From contig ASZZ01000005.1 of NCBI GenBank assembly GCA_000430305.1, positions 86,103 through 150,102 on the forward strand: DNA of 64,000 bases, written 5' to 3'. The translations under genes were made by a program, and so were the position numbers. Below, piece by piece: positions 36,361 to 47,301 of this stretch. The notes under the pieces were generated by a model. It saw only the letters and a list, made by a program, of their open reading frames with translations, had not been told where the DNA came from and did no database searches. Numbering within the stretch: position 1 is the stretch's first letter; each line of letters opens with the position of its first letter. Source of the stretch: Streptococcus mitis 17/34 (GTDB lineage Bacteria > Bacillota > Bacilli > Lactobacillales > Streptococcaceae).

Positions 36361-37209
36361 TTAGAATGCTTTCCCAACCAGAATCTCTGCTTCAATGGTA
36401 ATCTCTGTCAGTTGGCTCCAGTCAATCTTGCTCTGGTCAATGTGAAAGAGTAAGGGGGTCATACTGAGTAGGGATTGGAGCTGCTCTGCTGTGATAGGCT
36501 TGGTTAGTGAGGCAGTTTTACTGGATAAGATAGTGAAGTTGTTTTGGAAATGATTTTTGATATCTTGGTTAGAATAATCCTTGTTTGTCAGCTGGTCTTG
36601 TACCTTCTGACGGATTTCCTTGAGGTGATTTTCAGTTGGAATAACCTTTATCAAGATGCCGTCTTTGGATAAAACGCGACGAAATTCTCCATAATTGGCA
36701 GGGGAAAAGATATCAAGTAAGATATCCATGCTGGCGTCTTTTATAGGAAGACGAGCTAAGTCACCAACGAACCAATTGACTGCCCAGTTGGGTTCGCTCT
36801 TGGCAGCGATTTGGACAGAATCTTTGGAAATATCAAAGGCATAGAAGGTTTTGTCAGGATGACTTTCTTGTAGTTTGCGAGAATAGAATCCTTCACCACA
36901 ACCGATATCTAAGACTGTGGTGCTAGTTTCTGAATTTGCTAACAAGTCAGATACAGCCTCTAAGATAGCGTGGTAAAAGCCAGATTCTAGGATTTGTTGG
37001 CGGTTTTGAAAGTTTTCCTTGTCGTAGTTGGCAGATTGCTTGATTTGAGGTGCCAGATTGACATAGCCAAATTTAGCCAAGTCAAAAGAATGGCGATTGC
37101 TACATTTGAGGCTGCTCTCTACCATAGCTAGATTTTCTTGGCAGATAGGACAGGCAAAGGCAGTCGCAGAAGCAAAACGCTGGAGTTTAGGTTTGAGATT
37201 TGTATTCAT
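36361..37209 (-). CDS. rlmA: 23S rRNA (guanine-748-N1) methyltransferase RlmA(II)
   Basis: 282 residues. An N-terminal zinc finger (Cys-x2-Cys in 'FACPICQ', then 'CSNRHSF') is followed by a SAM-binding fold ('TVLDIGCGEGFYSRKL'). RlmA(II)/TlrB enzymes methylate G748 in the peptide tunnel of 23S rRNA, which in pneumococcus affects tylosin and telithromycin binding. The protein is complete. RlmA(I) (G745) has the same fold; the Gram-positive host favours type II. Confidence 0.88.
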   Translation of the reverse strand: MNTNLKPKLQRFASATAFACPICQENLAMVESSLKCSNRHSFDLAKFGYVNLAPQIKQSANYDKENFQNRQQILESGFYHAILEAVSDLLANSETSTTVLDIGCGEGFYSRKLQESHPDKTFYAFDISKDSVQIAAKSEPNWAVNWFVGDLARLPIKDASMDILLDIFSPANYGEFRRVLSKDGILIKVIPTENHLKEIRQKVQDQLTNKDYSNQDIKNHFQNNFTILSSKTASLTKPITAEQLQSLLSMTPLLFHIDQSKIDWSQLTEITIEAEILVGKAF

Positions 37210-37360
37210 AGTTTAAGTGTATCAAAAGAGGCAAATGAAAGCAACTTTAGGAATAAGTAGATGGGAGATTCAGTAGAAATAAAACTAATTCTCCAATTTA
37301 TAGAATGAAATTGCTTTTATATCTAAATTGCTATATAATAATGATAAGGAGGAAATAAGT

Positions 37361-37639
37361 ATGTTAAAAGAAGTACTAACCGTTGCAAAAGTTGCGAAAA
37401 AATCATCACTCTTTTTGGGTGGTGTCGCATTTGGTACCCTTGGTTTGAAAATCTTGGCAAGTAAGGAAGCTAAAAAAGGTTATTCTAAAGCTTTAGCTAA
37501 GGCTTACAAGTTGAAAGACGGGCTAGATGCATCTGTTTCTGTTGTGAAACAACATGGAGACGATGTTTTGCAAGATGCCAAATATTTGTACGAGCAAGAG
37601 AAAAAAGAAGAGCAATTAGATAGCCTTATAGGAGAATAA
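37361..37639 (+). CDS. DUF6110-like small membrane-associated protein
   Basis: 92 residues from ATG 37361, preceded by AAGGAGG; an in-frame upstream start at 37328 has no such box. A short hydrophobic segment with a Gly motif ('SSLFLGGVAFGTLGLKIL') precedes a charged helix. Such proteins are found directly upstream of metal-type P-type ATPases, as here (the ATPase begins 1 base after the stop). A role as accessory or regulatory subunit is inferred. Confidence 0.75.
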   Translation: MLKEVLTVAKVAKKSSLFLGGVAFGTLGLKILASKEAKKGYSKALAKAYKLKDGLDASVSVVKQHGDDVLQDAKYLYEQEKKEEQLDSLIGE

Positions 37640-37640
37640 T

Positions 37641-39704
37641 ATGTCTTTTAAAGTGCTACATAGAGGATACCAACATATCCGACTATCATCTTCTTTTTCA
37701 CTCACCTTGGATATTCAAGACTATCTTCGTTCCTTGGCGAGAGATGAAAAGGGGATTGAGTCTATCCAGTTTTACATGGATCAACAGCACTTTACTCTAC
37801 GTATAAAAGAAGGCTTTTCTGTATTAGATAATGCAGAAGCCTTTTTAAAAAGAATTGATAAAGGGAAAGTTTCTGAGTTGATGACTCTTCCCATTCGTAG
37901 AGAAGAGAGTGCTTATTCTATTGTTTCAGGTGCAGCGATTAAGCGTATACTTTTTCGTAGTTTTGTTCCGTATCCTATTCGCTATATATGGACTTGTTAT
38001 CAGGCTTTTGGCTATATTAGAGAAGCCTATCAAACACTAGCGCGTAAGGAACTAACGATGGAGGTCTTGGACTGTTCGGCTATTTTATTGTCTTTGTTCA
38101 TGAACCAATCCAAGACTGCTAGCAACATCATGTTTATGCTTGATTTGGGGAATCATTTAGATCAATGGTCCTTGAAAAAAACTGCAACAGATTTAGAACA
38201 AAGCCTTCTTGCAAAAGAGAGCGACGTATTCTTAGTACAGGGGGATACGATTGTTAGTATCAAGAGTTCCGATGTTCAAATAGGAGATGTTTTGGTCCTA
38301 TCTCAAGGAAATGAAATTCTGTTTGATGGACAAGTAGTTTCAGGTTTAGGTATGGTCAACGAAAGTTCTTTGACGGGAGAGAGTTTTCCAGTTGAAAAAA
38401 GAGAGTCTGATTTGGTTTGTGCAAATACAGTATTAGAAACTGGAGAGTTGCGCATTCGTGTAACCGATAATCAGATGAACAGCCGTATTTTACAACTGAT
38501 TGAGTTGATGAAGAAATCTGAAGAAAACAAGAAAACGAAACAACGCTATTTCATCAAAATGGCGGACAAGGTCGTCAAATATAATTTCTTGGGGGCTGGG
38601 CTAACTTACCTATTGACAGGTTCTTTTTCTAAGGCTATTTCTTTCCTATTAGTCGATTTCTCCTGCGCTTTGAAAATTTCTACTCCGGTAGCTTATTTGG
38701 CAGCTATCAAGGAGGGGTTGAACCGTGAAATGGTGATTAAGGATGGAGATGTTCTGGAGAAATATTTGGAAGTTGATACCTTCTTATTTGATAAGACTGG
38801 GACAATCACAACTAGCTATCCTATAGTTGAAAAGGTGTTGCCTTTTGGGGACTACAGTGAGGAAGATATTCTCAGAATCAGTGCCTGTCTTGAGGAACAC
38901 ATTTATCATCCTATTGCTAATGCCATCGTCAAGCAAGCTGAGATAGAGGGGATTGAACATGAGGAAATGCATGGGAAACTCCAATATATCGCAAGTAAGG
39001 GGATCAAATCTCATATAGATGGCCAACCAGTTCTTATTGGGAATTATGTCTTGATGCAGGATGAGCAGATTCATATCAGTTCAGAACAAAATGCTTTAAT
39101 TGAAGAGTACAAGAGTCACTACAATCTCTTATTCTTAGCCTACCAGAATGAATTAATTGGAATGTTCTGCATTCATACTCCTTTGAGAAAAGAAGCAAAA
39201 GCAGCCTTGGAGAAACTTAAGGCACAAGGGAAAAAATTGATTCTGGCAACAGGGGACACCCTGGTTAGGACAGAGGAATTAGTCAAAGATTTGCCCTTTG
39301 ATCAGGTCTATACAGACTTGAAACCTGATGGAAAATTTGAGTTAGTAGAGGAACTGCAGAAAGCAGGTCACACTATTTTGATGGTTGGGGATGGATTGAA
39401 TGACTCAGCTGCTCTAACCCTATCAGATATCGGTGTGGTGATGAATGAGAGTGCAGATATTTCTAAGCAGATGAGTGATATCTTATTGTTAGATAATCGC
39501 TTGGATTTCTTCCAAGAGTTGGATTCGCTATCATCATCTTTGCAAACACTCATCAAGAAGAATATTCAAGATACCGTTGTCGTAAATAGTAGTTTGATTG
39601 GCTTTGGCTTGTTTAACTGGCTCAGCCCTTCAAATCTTTCTATCTTACATAATCTAACAACCTTACGCATTGTACTGCGTAGCCTGTCTATTAAGGCTAG
39701 ATAG
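37641..39704 (+). CDS. P-type ATPase, heavy-metal-like, with SCALK in place of CPC
   Basis: 687 residues. Catalytic motifs are intact: 'LTGES' in the actuator, 'FDKTGT' with the phosphorylated Asp, and 'VGDGLNDSAAL'. The TM metal-site motif, normally Cys-Pro-Cys/Ser, reads 'DFSCALKISTP', so only one Cys remains and the Pro is lost. The first ~100 residues are soluble without a Cys-x2-Cys metal site. Few TM helices are visible before the actuator. The ion cannot be predicted. It is cotranscribed with the small DUF6110-like gene. Confidence 0.85.
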   Translation: MSFKVLHRGYQHIRLSSSFSLTLDIQDYLRSLARDEKGIESIQFYMDQQHFTLRIKEGFSVLDNAEAFLKRIDKGKVSELMTLPIRREESAYSIVSGAAIKRILFRSFVPYPIRYIWTCYQAFGYIREAYQTLARKELTMEVLDCSAILLSLFMNQSKTASNIMFMLDLGNHLDQWSLKKTATDLEQSLLAKESDVFLVQGDTIVSIKSSDVQIGDVLVLSQGNEILFDGQVVSGLGMVNESSLTGESFPVEKRESDLVCANTVLETGELRIRVTDNQMNSRILQLIELMKKSEENKKTKQRYFIKMADKVVKYNFLGAGLTYLLTGSFSKAISFLLVDFSCALKISTPVAYLAAIKEGLNREMVIKDGDVLEKYLEVDTFLFDKTGTITTSYPIVEKVLPFGDYSEEDILRISACLEEHIYHPIANAIVKQAEIEGIEHEEMHGKLQYIASKGIKSHIDGQPVLIGNYVLMQDEQIHISSEQNALIEEYKSHYNLLFLAYQNELIGMFCIHTPLRKEAKAALEKLKAQGKKLILATGDTLVRTEELVKDLPFDQVYTDLKPDGKFELVEELQKAGHTILMVGDGLNDSAALTLSDIGVVMNESADISKQMSDILLLDNRLDFFQELDSLSSSLQTLIKKNIQDTVVVNSSLIGFGLFNWLSPSNLSILHNLTTLRIVLRSLSIKAR

Positions 39705-39721
39705 ATGTGCTTATCAACAAC

Positions 39722-39757
39722 AAAAAGGAGTTACCTTTCTTGAGGTTAACTCCTTTA
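39722..39757. terminator. Terminator between P-type ATPase and tyrS
   Basis: AAAGGAGTTA pairs with TAACTCCTTT and continues inward imperfectly. It is shared by the two convergent genes. Confidence 0.75.
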
Positions 39758-39780
39758 TTTATAGGTAAATGTTGAACAAT

Positions 39781-41036
39781 TTAGTAAGTCAATACAAAGT
39801 ATTTTTTCTTACCACGACGGATAACAGTCAGTTCGTTTTCTAACTTATCTGCATCACTCAAGACATAGTCAAGGTCTTGGATACGGTCGCCATTTACGTA
39901 GATAGCTCCATTTTGGACATCTTCACGGGCTTGGCGTTTTGAGTTAACCACACCAGATGAAACAAGGAGTTCCACGATATTGTGGTTTTCATCTGCTTGA
40001 ACTTGGTAGTTTGGTACTCCACGAAGTCCTTGTTTGAGTTCTTTGACAGAAAGGTTTTTGATGTTTCCTGCAAAGAGTTGCTCAGTGATGTTGAGGGCTT
40101 CTTTGTAGCTTCTTCGCCGTGAACAAGAGTGACGACTTCACGAGCCAAGACTTTTTGAGCCAAACGCTCATGTGGAGCTGCTTCAAATTGTTTGCGGATG
40201 TCTTCAATCTCTTCAAGTGACAAGAAAGTAAAGATTTTCAAGAAGCGAACAGCGTCAGCGTCCATCACATTCATCCAGAATTGGTACATTTCGTATGGAG
40301 AAGTCTTTTCAGGATTGAGCCAGACTGCGTTTCCTTCTGATTTACCAAATTTCTTACCAGTTGCATCTGTAATCAATGGAACAGTGATAACGTGACCGGT
40401 CTTGTCAGCTTTACGACGAAGCAATTCGGTACCAGCAGTCATATTTCCCCACTGGTCAGAACCACCGATTTGTAGCGTTACATTGTGGTCCTGGTTAAGG
40501 ACGAAGAAGTCGTAACCTTGCATGATTTGGTAAGCAAACTCAGTGTAAGAAATTCCTGTTTCGATCCGTTTTTTCACAGACTCTTTGCTCATCATATAGT
40601 TGACAGTGAAGTATTTGCCGATATCACGGAGGAAGTCAATGAAGCTGATGCTGCCAAACCAGTCGTAGTTGTTGACCATGACAGCTTTATTTTCACCATT
40701 TTCAAAGTCAAGAAAACGAGAAAGTTGTCCTTGGATAGACTTGACCCAGCCATTTACTGTGTCTTTTGTTTGGAGACTACGTTCAGCATCTTTGAAGGAC
40801 GGATCTCCGATGAGACCTGTAGCACCGCCAACGAGCGCATAAGGTTTGTGACCTGCTAGCTGCAAGCGACGACTTGTCAAGATTGCGACAAGGTGGCCTA
40901 GGTGAAGGCTGTCAGCAGTTGGATCGTAGCCAGTATAATAAGAAACTTGACCTTCTTCTAGGGCTTTACGCAAAGCTTCTTCATCAGTCGTTTGAAAAAT
41001 CAAACCACGCTCTTTTAGCTCATCAAAAATGTGCAT
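39781..41036 (-). CDS. tyrS: Tyrosyl-tRNA synthetase (apparent frameshift)
   Basis: Class I synthetase with 'SLHLGHL' (HIGH) and 'KFGKS' (KMSKS) motifs. The frame breaks near 40107; adding one base (GCTACAAAG to GCTTACAAAG, coding strand) restores 'EEAYKEAL' and joins the C-terminal S4 domain ('[19 protein letters not shown]'), giving about 418 residues. tyrS is essential, so the break is almost certainly a sequence error. It is divergent from pbp1b. Confidence 0.93.
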
Positions 41037-41131
41037 ATGTCTTTTCTCCTTTTTAAAATTATTGTTTCTAACTATTGTATCACAAACTTGGGCAATAGCC
41101 TAGTAGAATAGGGAAGAAAGTGGCTATTTTA

Positions 41132-41158
41132 TTGAAAGTGTACCTTTTATGGTATAAT
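41132..41158 (+). promoter_or_regulatory. pbp1b promoter
   Basis: TATAAT at 41153-41158 with an upstream TTGAAA (41132-41137); the spacer of 15 is short. The ATG at 41157 overlaps the -10 box, which supports translation from the later ATG at 41178. Confidence 0.6.
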
Positions 41159-41177
41159 GAATAGAGTGAGGAAATCC

Positions 41178-43634
41178 ATGCAAAATCAATTAAAGAGAAA
41201 AGTGCTGGCATTTTTCCAGCAAGTAAAATTAAACATAAATCATAAAAAATCAGAGAAAGTCTTAGAAGCGAAGAAGTCGGATGGAACAGGTGGGAAGTTC
41301 CTGCCTATCTTAGGTAGCATTTTGGCTGCTATCAAGGGAGTTTTGAATACCCTCTTTATTCTAGGCTTTATTGGTGGGCTTTTTGGTGCTGGTGTAGCTC
41401 TTGGTTATGGAGTTGCCTTGTTTGATAAGGCTAAGGTTCCGCCAGCGGAGGATTTGGTAAAGCAGGTTAAGAATGTTTCTTCAATCTCAGAAATTGTTTA
41501 TGCAGATGGGAGTGTCATTGCTTCTATAGAGAGTGACTTACTGAGAACTTCTGTTTCATCTGAGGAAATATCGGACAATCTCAAAAAGGCTATCGTTGCA
41601 ACTGAGGACGAACATTTTCTTGAACATAAAGGGGTTGTGCCTAAGGCTGTGATTCGGGCGACTTTGGGGACCTTTGCAGGTTTGGGTTCATCTAGTGGAG
41701 GCTCTACCTTAACCCAACAGTTAATCAAGCAGCAAGTCGTTGGAGATGCTCCGACTTTGGCTCGTAAGGCTACAGAAATTGTGGATGCACTTGCGCTAGA
41801 ACGAACGATGAGTAAGGATGAAATTTTGGTTACTTATCTTAATATTGCTCCTTTTGGCCGAAATAATAAGGGACAGAATATTGCAGGTGCTCAGCAGGCA
41901 GCAGAGGGTATTTTTGGTGTAGATGCTAGTCAGTTGACTGTTCCTCAAGCAGCATTTTTAGCAGGACTACCGCAAAGTCCTATTACCTATTCTCCCTATG
42001 AAAATACGGGTGCTATTAAGAGCGATGAAGATTTAGAACTAGGCTTGAAGCGGGCCAAGGATGTTCTTTATAATATGTATCGTACGGGATCTTTAACAAA
42101 GGAAGAATACAATCAGTATAAGGATTACAATATCAAACAAGATTTTTTGCCATCAGGTTCTGTTAATGTTGTTTCAAGAGATTACCTTTACTATACTGCT
42201 ATGGCTGAAGCGATAGACCGGATGTACGATTATTTGGTCCAACAAGATAATGTTCCCAGTCAAGAGCTGAAAAATGAAGCTATTCAGAAGGCGTATCGTA
42301 AACGAGCTGAGCAAGAATTAAGTACAGGTGGTTATAAGATTATGACTACTATTAATAAAAAAGTTCATACTGCCATGCAGAATGCAGTAGCCAGATATGG
42401 GTCTCTACTAGATGATGGAACAGGTCGTGTAGAAGTAGGGAATGTCTTGATGGACAACCAAACAGGTGCTATCCTAGGCTTTGTAGGTGGTCGCAATTAT
42501 CAAGAAAATCAAAACAATCATGCCTTTGACACCAAGCGCTCACCAGCTTCTACTACCAAGCCCTTGCTGGCTTACGGGATCGCTATTGACCAGGGCTTGA
42601 TGGGAAGTGAGACGATTCTGTCTAACTATCCAACAAACTTTGCCAATGGCAACCCGATTATGTATGCTAATAGCAAGGGGACAGGAATGATGACCTTGGG
42701 AGAAGCCTTGAACTATTCATGGAATATCCCGGCTTACTGGACCTATCGTATGCTCCGTGAAAAGGGTGTTGATGTCAAAGGTTATATGGAAAAGATGGGT
42801 TACGAGATTCCTGAGTACGATATTGAGAGCCTGCCAATGGGTGGTGGTATTGAAGTCACAGTTGCCCAGCATACCAATGGCTATCAAACCTTGGCAAATA
42901 ACGGAGTTTATCATCAGAAACATGTGATTTCTAAAATTGAAGCATCAGATGGTAGAGTGGTATATGAGTATCAAGATAAACCGGTTCAAGTCTACTCAAA
43001 AGCTACTGCGACAATTATGCAGGGCTTGTTGCGAGAAGTTCTATCCTCTCGTGTGACAACAACCTTTAAACCGAATTTAACTTCTTTAAATTCGACATTA
43101 GCTAATGCAGATTGGATTGGGAAGACTGGTACAACCAACCAAGACGAAAATATGTGGCTTATGCTTTCTACTCCTAAATTAACTTTAGGTGGTTGGATTG
43201 GGCATGATGATAATCATTCATTATCTCGTAGAGCAGGCTATTCCAATAATTCTAATTATATGGCTCACTTGGTTAATGCCATCCAAGAGTCTGAACCTGG
43301 AATTTGGGGGAACGAGCGCTTCGCTTTAGATTCTAGTGTAGTAAAATCCGAAGTCTTGAAATCAACAGGTCAAAAACCAGGTAAGGTTTCTGTTGAAGGA
43401 AAAGAGGTAGATGTCACAGGTTCGACTGTTACCAGCTATTGGGCTAATAAGGCAGGAGCGCCAGAGACCAGTTATCGCTTTGCTATTGGTGGAAGTGATG
43501 CGGATTATAAGAATGCTTGGTCTAGTATCGTGGGGAGTCTACCAACTCCATCAAGCTCCAGCAGTTCAAGTAATAGCTCTAGTGACAGTAGTAACTCAAG
43601 TGCTACACGATCTTCTTCAAGGACAAGACGATAA
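41178..43634 (+). CDS. pbp1b: Penicillin-binding protein 1B (bifunctional class A)
   Basis: 818 residues from ATG 41178, with GAGGAAA upstream. A cytoplasmic N-terminus and one TM helix (~50-80) lead to the GT51 glycosyltransferase ('[13 protein letters not shown]', '[14 protein letters not shown]') and a transpeptidase with 'SPASTTKPL' (active Ser), 'YSWN' and 'GKTGTT'. It polymerises and cross-links peptidoglycan. The Ser-rich tail (~790-818) is typical of pneumococcal PBP1b. No break in motifs that would suggest altered beta-lactam affinity is obvious by eye. Confidence 0.95.
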   Translation: MQNQLKRKVLAFFQQVKLNINHKKSEKVLEAKKSDGTGGKFLPILGSILAAIKGVLNTLFILGFIGGLFGAGVALGYGVALFDKAKVPPAEDLVKQVKNVSSISEIVYADGSVIASIESDLLRTSVSSEEISDNLKKAIVATEDEHFLEHKGVVPKAVIRATLGTFAGLGSSSGGSTLTQQLIKQQVVGDAPTLARKATEIVDALALERTMSKDEILVTYLNIAPFGRNNKGQNIAGAQQAAEGIFGVDASQLTVPQAAFLAGLPQSPITYSPYENTGAIKSDEDLELGLKRAKDVLYNMYRTGSLTKEEYNQYKDYNIKQDFLPSGSVNVVSRDYLYYTAMAEAIDRMYDYLVQQDNVPSQELKNEAIQKAYRKRAEQELSTGGYKIMTTINKKVHTAMQNAVARYGSLLDDGTGRVEVGNVLMDNQTGAILGFVGGRNYQENQNNHAFDTKRSPASTTKPLLAYGIAIDQGLMGSETILSNYPTNFANGNPIMYANSKGTGMMTLGEALNYSWNIPAYWTYRMLREKGVDVKGYMEKMGYEIPEYDIESLPMGGGIEVTVAQHTNGYQTLANNGVYHQKHVISKIEASDGRVVYEYQDKPVQVYSKATATIMQGLLREVLSSRVTTTFKPNLTSLNSTLANADWIGKTGTTNQDENMWLMLSTPKLTLGGWIGHDDNHSLSRRAGYSNNSNYMAHLVNAIQESEPGIWGNERFALDSSVVKSEVLKSTGQKPGKVSVEGKEVDVTGSTVTSYWANKAGAPETSYRFAIGGSDADYKNAWSSIVGSLPTPSSSSSSSNSSSDSSNSSATRSSSRTRR

Positions 43635-43716
43635 GTTCTATGAACTATGCTAAATGAAGTGGCCAATCAATGGATTGCCACTTTTTTCTTTTTCCCTTTC
43701 GTGTTACAATAAAGGT

Positions 43717-44625
43717 ATGAATCAGTATCAGAAAAAGATTGTTAAAGGAACCATTTACTCGCTCCTATCCGGCTTAATTTGGGGAATCTGTGGGATTTTA
43801 GGAGAGTATTTCTTTACTCATTATCAGGTATCTTCTGGTTGGATTACCTCTATGCGTTTGACATTGGCAGGGAGTCTTGTTCTCATTTGGTCTGCAATGC
43901 AATTAAAATCACAAGTGCTAGATATCTGGCGAGACAAGAAAAATTACCTGCCTTTTTGGCCTATGCTATTTTGGGAATTTTCTCAGTTCAGTATTTTTTC
44001 TATCTCTGTGTAGAATATTCAAATGCTGCGACAGCGACTATTTTACAGTTCATTAGTCCTGTCTTTATCCTCTTTTACAATCGTTTGGTTTATCAAAAAC
44101 GAGCGTCAAAAAGCGCTATTTTCTATGTTCTGATTGCTATGCTGGGTGTGTGCTTGATGGCGACAAAGGGAGATCTCTCTCAGTTATCCATGACGCCACT
44201 AGCCTTATAACAGGTCTGTTGAGTGCTATGGGGGTTATGTTTAATGTTATCCTGCCCCAACCTTTCGCGAAGCGCTATGGTTTTGTACCCACGGTTGGGT
44301 GGGGGATGATTTTGGCAGGTTTATTTAGCAATGTCCTTTCGCCGGTTTATCAGCTTTCCTTTACTCTTGATATTTGGAGTATCTTGATTTGCCTCATTAT
44401 TGCTTTCTTTGGGACGGCTTTTGCATTTTTCATTTCCATGAAGGCTGTGTCCTTGGTTTCTCCCTTGGTGGTTTCTGTTATTAGTGCCAGTGAACCTCTC
44501 TCTTCTGCCTTTTGAGTGTTTTATTTTTAGAGTTGGTGGTGGATTGGTCCCTTCTTCTAGCAATGGCCTTGATTATTTTACCTATGATATTCCTATCGAT
44601 AGAAGAAGCGAAAGAAAGTAAATAA
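43717..44625 (+). CDS. EamA/DMT-family permease (three apparent frameshifts)
   Basis: About ten hydrophobic helices in two EamA repeats, beginning MNQYQKKIVKGTIYSLLSGL. The frame breaks at about 43957 (T5 for T6), 44206 (one A lost) and 44513 (T4 for T5). Restoring one base at each site gives one protein of about 303 residues ending 'IEEAKESK'. Three breaks of the same kind in one gene could mean a real pseudogene, but identical errors occur in essential genes nearby. The exported metabolite is unknown. Confidence 0.8.
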
Positions 44626-44651
44626 AAAGTCTTTTCTTAATTCTAAAAGTG

Positions 44652-44815
44652 TGCTATACTAGAATAGTCAATAAAACACGGGGAGATAGTTGTGAAGAGT
44701 GTTTTTAGGTTGTATCGGTAGAGGCTTGCTTTTACCGACAGCACGTTTTATCTCACATCCCTAAAAATCATACCTAAAAACAAACAAAAAGGCTTCAAAT
44801 TTGAGGCCTTTTTTG
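44652..44815 (+). ncRNA. Structured leader / small RNA upstream of dapH
   Basis: An extended -10 (TGCTATACT, 44652-44660) is followed by about 150 transcribed bases and a strong terminator at 44786-44815, 38 bases before dapH. GTTTTTAGGT (44701-44710) can pair with ACCTAAAAAC (44772-44781) or with the competing CCTAAAAA just before it; TCGGTA and TACCGA form an inner hairpin; GAGATA can pair with TATCTC. Mutually exclusive pairings before a terminator suggest an attenuator or riboswitch; a stand-alone sRNA is the alternative. Confidence 0.55.
44786..44815 (+). terminator. Terminator in the dapH leader
   Basis: Arms AAAAAGGCTTCAAA and TTTGAGGCCTTTTT make a near-perfect 28-base palindrome ending in T's. 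Confidence 0.85.
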
Positions 44816-44853
44816 GTAGAATAGGTATCATTAAAATGAACTAGGAGGCGCCT

Positions 44854-45552
44854 ATGACTGCTACAAAAATGAACGCACAAGAAATTATCCAATTTATCGC
44901 CAATGCTGAAAAGAAAACCAGTGTCAAAGTAACCTTTGAGGGAGAACTTGCAACTGCTGTACCAAGTGCTGTTGTCAAATTAGGAAATGTTTTATTCGGA
45001 GACTGGAAGGATGTCGCTCCGCTTCTCGATGGTTTGGTAGAAAATCAAGACTATGTTGTTGAGCAAGATGCTCGCAATTCTGCAGTTCCTTTGCTAGATA
45101 AACGTGCTATCAACGCTCGTATCGAGCCAGGTGCGATTATCCGTGATCAGGTTGAAATTGGTGATAATGCTGTTATCATGATGGGAGCAGTTATCAATAT
45201 CGGCGCTGAAATTGGCGCAGGAACCATGATTGATATGGGTGCCATCCTTGGTGGCCGTGCCATCGTTGGGAAAAACAGCCACGTTGGTGCAGGTGCAGTT
45301 TTGGCAGGTGTGATTGAGCCAGCTAGTGCTGAACCAGTCCGTGTCGGAGACAATGTTCTTATCGGTGCCAATGCAGTGGTTATCGAAGGAGTCCAAATCG
45401 GTAGTGGCTCAGTTGTCGCAGCAGGAGCTATCGTTACCCAAGATGTCCCAGAAAATGTGGTAGTAGCAGGTGTTCCAGCTCGCATTATCAAAGAGATTGA
45501 TGCCCAAACTCAACAAAAAACAGCGCTAGAAGATGCGCTTCGTACCTTGTAA
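44854..45552 (+). CDS. dapH: Tetrahydrodipicolinate N-acetyltransferase
   Basis: 232 residues. An N-terminal alpha/beta part is followed by a left-handed beta-helix of hexapeptide repeats ('[20 protein letters not shown]'). It acetylates tetrahydrodipicolinate in the acetyl branch of the diaminopimelate/lysine pathway. The next gene encodes the deacetylase of the same branch. AGGAGG precedes the start; the structured leader upstream may regulate it. Confidence 0.93.
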   Translation: MTATKMNAQEIIQFIANAEKKTSVKVTFEGELATAVPSAVVKLGNVLFGDWKDVAPLLDGLVENQDYVVEQDARNSAVPLLDKRAINARIEPGAIIRDQVEIGDNAVIMMGAVINIGAEIGAGTMIDMGAILGGRAIVGKNSHVGAGAVLAGVIEPASAEPVRVGDNVLIGANAVVIEGVQIGSGSVVAAGAIVTQDVPENVVVAGVPARIIKEIDAQTQQKTALEDALRTL

Positions 45553-45619
45553 TTGTAAATGAAAAATAGAGGCGGAACTCTTTTTCCAGCCTCTTTCTGC
45601 TATATAGGAGGACAGATAG

Positions 45620-46750
45620 ATGTTAGATTTGATTCAGACTAGACGAGATTTACACCAGATTCCGGAGATTGGCTTGGAGGAGTTCAAGACTCATGCTTAT
45701 TTGCTGGATGTTATTGAGAAATTGGTCGCGGGCAAGGATTTTGTCCAAGTTCGTACTTGGCAGACAGGTATTTTGGTTTATTTGCAGGGAAGTCAGCCAG
45801 AGCGGACCATTGGTTGGCGGACAGATATTGATGGTCTGCCTATCGTCGAACAAACAGGCCTTCCTTTCGCCTCTCAGTACCAAGGTCGTATGCACGCTTG
45901 TGGACATGATTTTCATATGACCATTGCCTTGGGTTGTCTTGAGCGTGCACTTGAGGAGCAACCAAAGAACAATCTGCTCTTCCTATTTCAGCCTGCTGAA
46001 GAAAATGAAGCTGGAGGCATGCTCATGTATGAGGATAGTGCTTTTGGAGACTGGTTGCCAGACCAATTTTATGGTCTCCATGTCCGTCCAGATTTGAAAG
46101 TCGGCCAGATCGCGACCAATACTCATACACTTTTCGCAGGGACCTGTGAGGTGAAGATTCGCTTCAAAGGAAAAGGCGGACACGCAGCCTTTCCACATGA
46201 AGCCAATGACGCTTTGGTAGCGGCTAGTTACTTTGTTACCCAGGTGCAGTCAGTGGTCAGCCGCAATGTCAACCCAATCGAGGGAGCAGTGGTGACCTTT
46301 GGTCTTTTCCAAGCTGGAACAACCAACAATGTCATCACAGACACAGCCTTTTTGCATGGAACTATTCGAGCTTTGACACAGGACATGAGTCTCTTGGTTC
46401 AAAAGAGGGTCAAAACAGTTGCAGAAGGAGTTGCAGCTGCCTTTGATATGGAAGTCGAAGTCGAACTCAAACAAGGGGGCTACCTGCCTGTTGAGAACAA
46501 TCCAGTCTTGGCGCGTGAACTGATGGACTTCTTTGAAGAGAAAGACGGAATCGAGTTGATTGATATCGAGCCTGCTATGACAGGTGAGGACTTTGGTTAT
46601 CTCCTTTCGAAGGTTGATGGTGTTATGTTTTGGCTGGGTATCGATAGTCCCTACGCTCTTCATCACCCTCAGATGACTCCTAAGGAAGAGGCACTAGCCA
46701 TTGGGGTGGATGCGGTCTCTAGTTTCCTGAAAAAGAAGGCAGCAGAGTAG
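45620..46750 (+). CDS. N-acetyldiaminopimelate deacetylase (M20 family)
   Basis: 376 residues. M20 metallopeptidase with '[14 protein letters not shown]' and 'PAEENEAGG' at the metal site and 'GEDFGYLL' near the C-terminus. Often annotated as hippurate hydrolase, but its place directly after dapH supports the acetyl-DAP deacetylase role, releasing LL-diaminopimelate. The downstream folate gene follows 11 bases after its stop. Confidence 0.88.
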   Translation: MLDLIQTRRDLHQIPEIGLEEFKTHAYLLDVIEKLVAGKDFVQVRTWQTGILVYLQGSQPERTIGWRTDIDGLPIVEQTGLPFASQYQGRMHACGHDFHMTIALGCLERALEEQPKNNLLFLFQPAEENEAGGMLMYEDSAFGDWLPDQFYGLHVRPDLKVGQIATNTHTLFAGTCEVKIRFKGKGGHAAFPHEANDALVAASYFVTQVQSVVSRNVNPIEGAVVTFGLFQAGTTNNVITDTAFLHGTIRALTQDMSLLVQKRVKTVAEGVAAAFDMEVEVELKQGGYLPVENNPVLARELMDFFEEKDGIELIDIEPAMTGEDFGYLLSKVDGVMFWLGIDSPYALHHPQMTPKEEALAIGVDAVSSFLKKKAAE

Positions 46751-46761
46751 AGGAATTATCT

Positions 46762-47301
46762 ATGAAATCGGAATTACGCAAGCAAGTCTTGCAGGACATG
46801 AAGGCTATCCCTCGAGAGCAAAAACAGGCTATGGATCAAACTTTAACCGAGCGATTTTTAAAGCATCCCTTTTACCAAGAAGCTAAGGTCATCGCAACCT
46901 ATCTCTCTTTTCCTCATGAGTTTCAAACGCAGGAACTGATTGAGCAGGCTCTGAGGGATGGTAAGAAGGTTCTGATACCAAAAACCTATCCCAAGGGGCG
47001 CATGGACTTTGTGGTCTATGATGCGCAGCAGTTGGTAAAAACTTCCTTTGGCTTACTGGAACCACAGGGGAATTTGGAAGTTGTGGCTGCCTCTCAGATT
47101 GATTTGATTCATGTTCCAGGGCTGGCTTTTACGACGGAAGGATATCGGATTGGCTATGGCGGAGGTTATTATGACCGCTATCTGGAACATTTTACTGGCC
47201 ATACTTTGAGTACGGTTTATCATTATCAAGTTCAGGACTTTTTCCCTGAAAACCATGATATTCCTGTTCAGGAGGTATTGATTGATGAAGGAAATCTTTG
47301 A
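46762..47301 (+). CDS. 5-formyltetrahydrofolate cyclo-ligase
   Basis: 179 residues. The family signature 'GYGGGYYDRYL' lies near the C-terminus and the N-terminal 'SELRKQVLQDMKAI' is typical. It converts 5-formyl-THF to 5,10-methenyl-THF with ATP. Its end overlaps the rhomboid gene start by 17 bases, as in many streptococci. Confidence 0.93.
   Translation: MKSELRKQVLQDMKAIPREQKQAMDQTLTERFLKHPFYQEAKVIATYLSFPHEFQTQELIEQALRDGKKVLIPKTYPKGRMDFVVYDAQQLVKTSFGLLEPQGNLEVVAASQIDLIHVPGLAFTTEGYRIGYGGGYYDRYLEHFTGHTLSTVYHYQVQDFFPENHDIPVQEVLIDEGNL

Noticed and set aside
43043-43085. Ser-rich tail of pbp1b as a possible separate repeat or surface anchor
   Set aside because: The C-terminal Ser-rich stretch is the usual tail of this PBP and has no LPXTG or repeat period.
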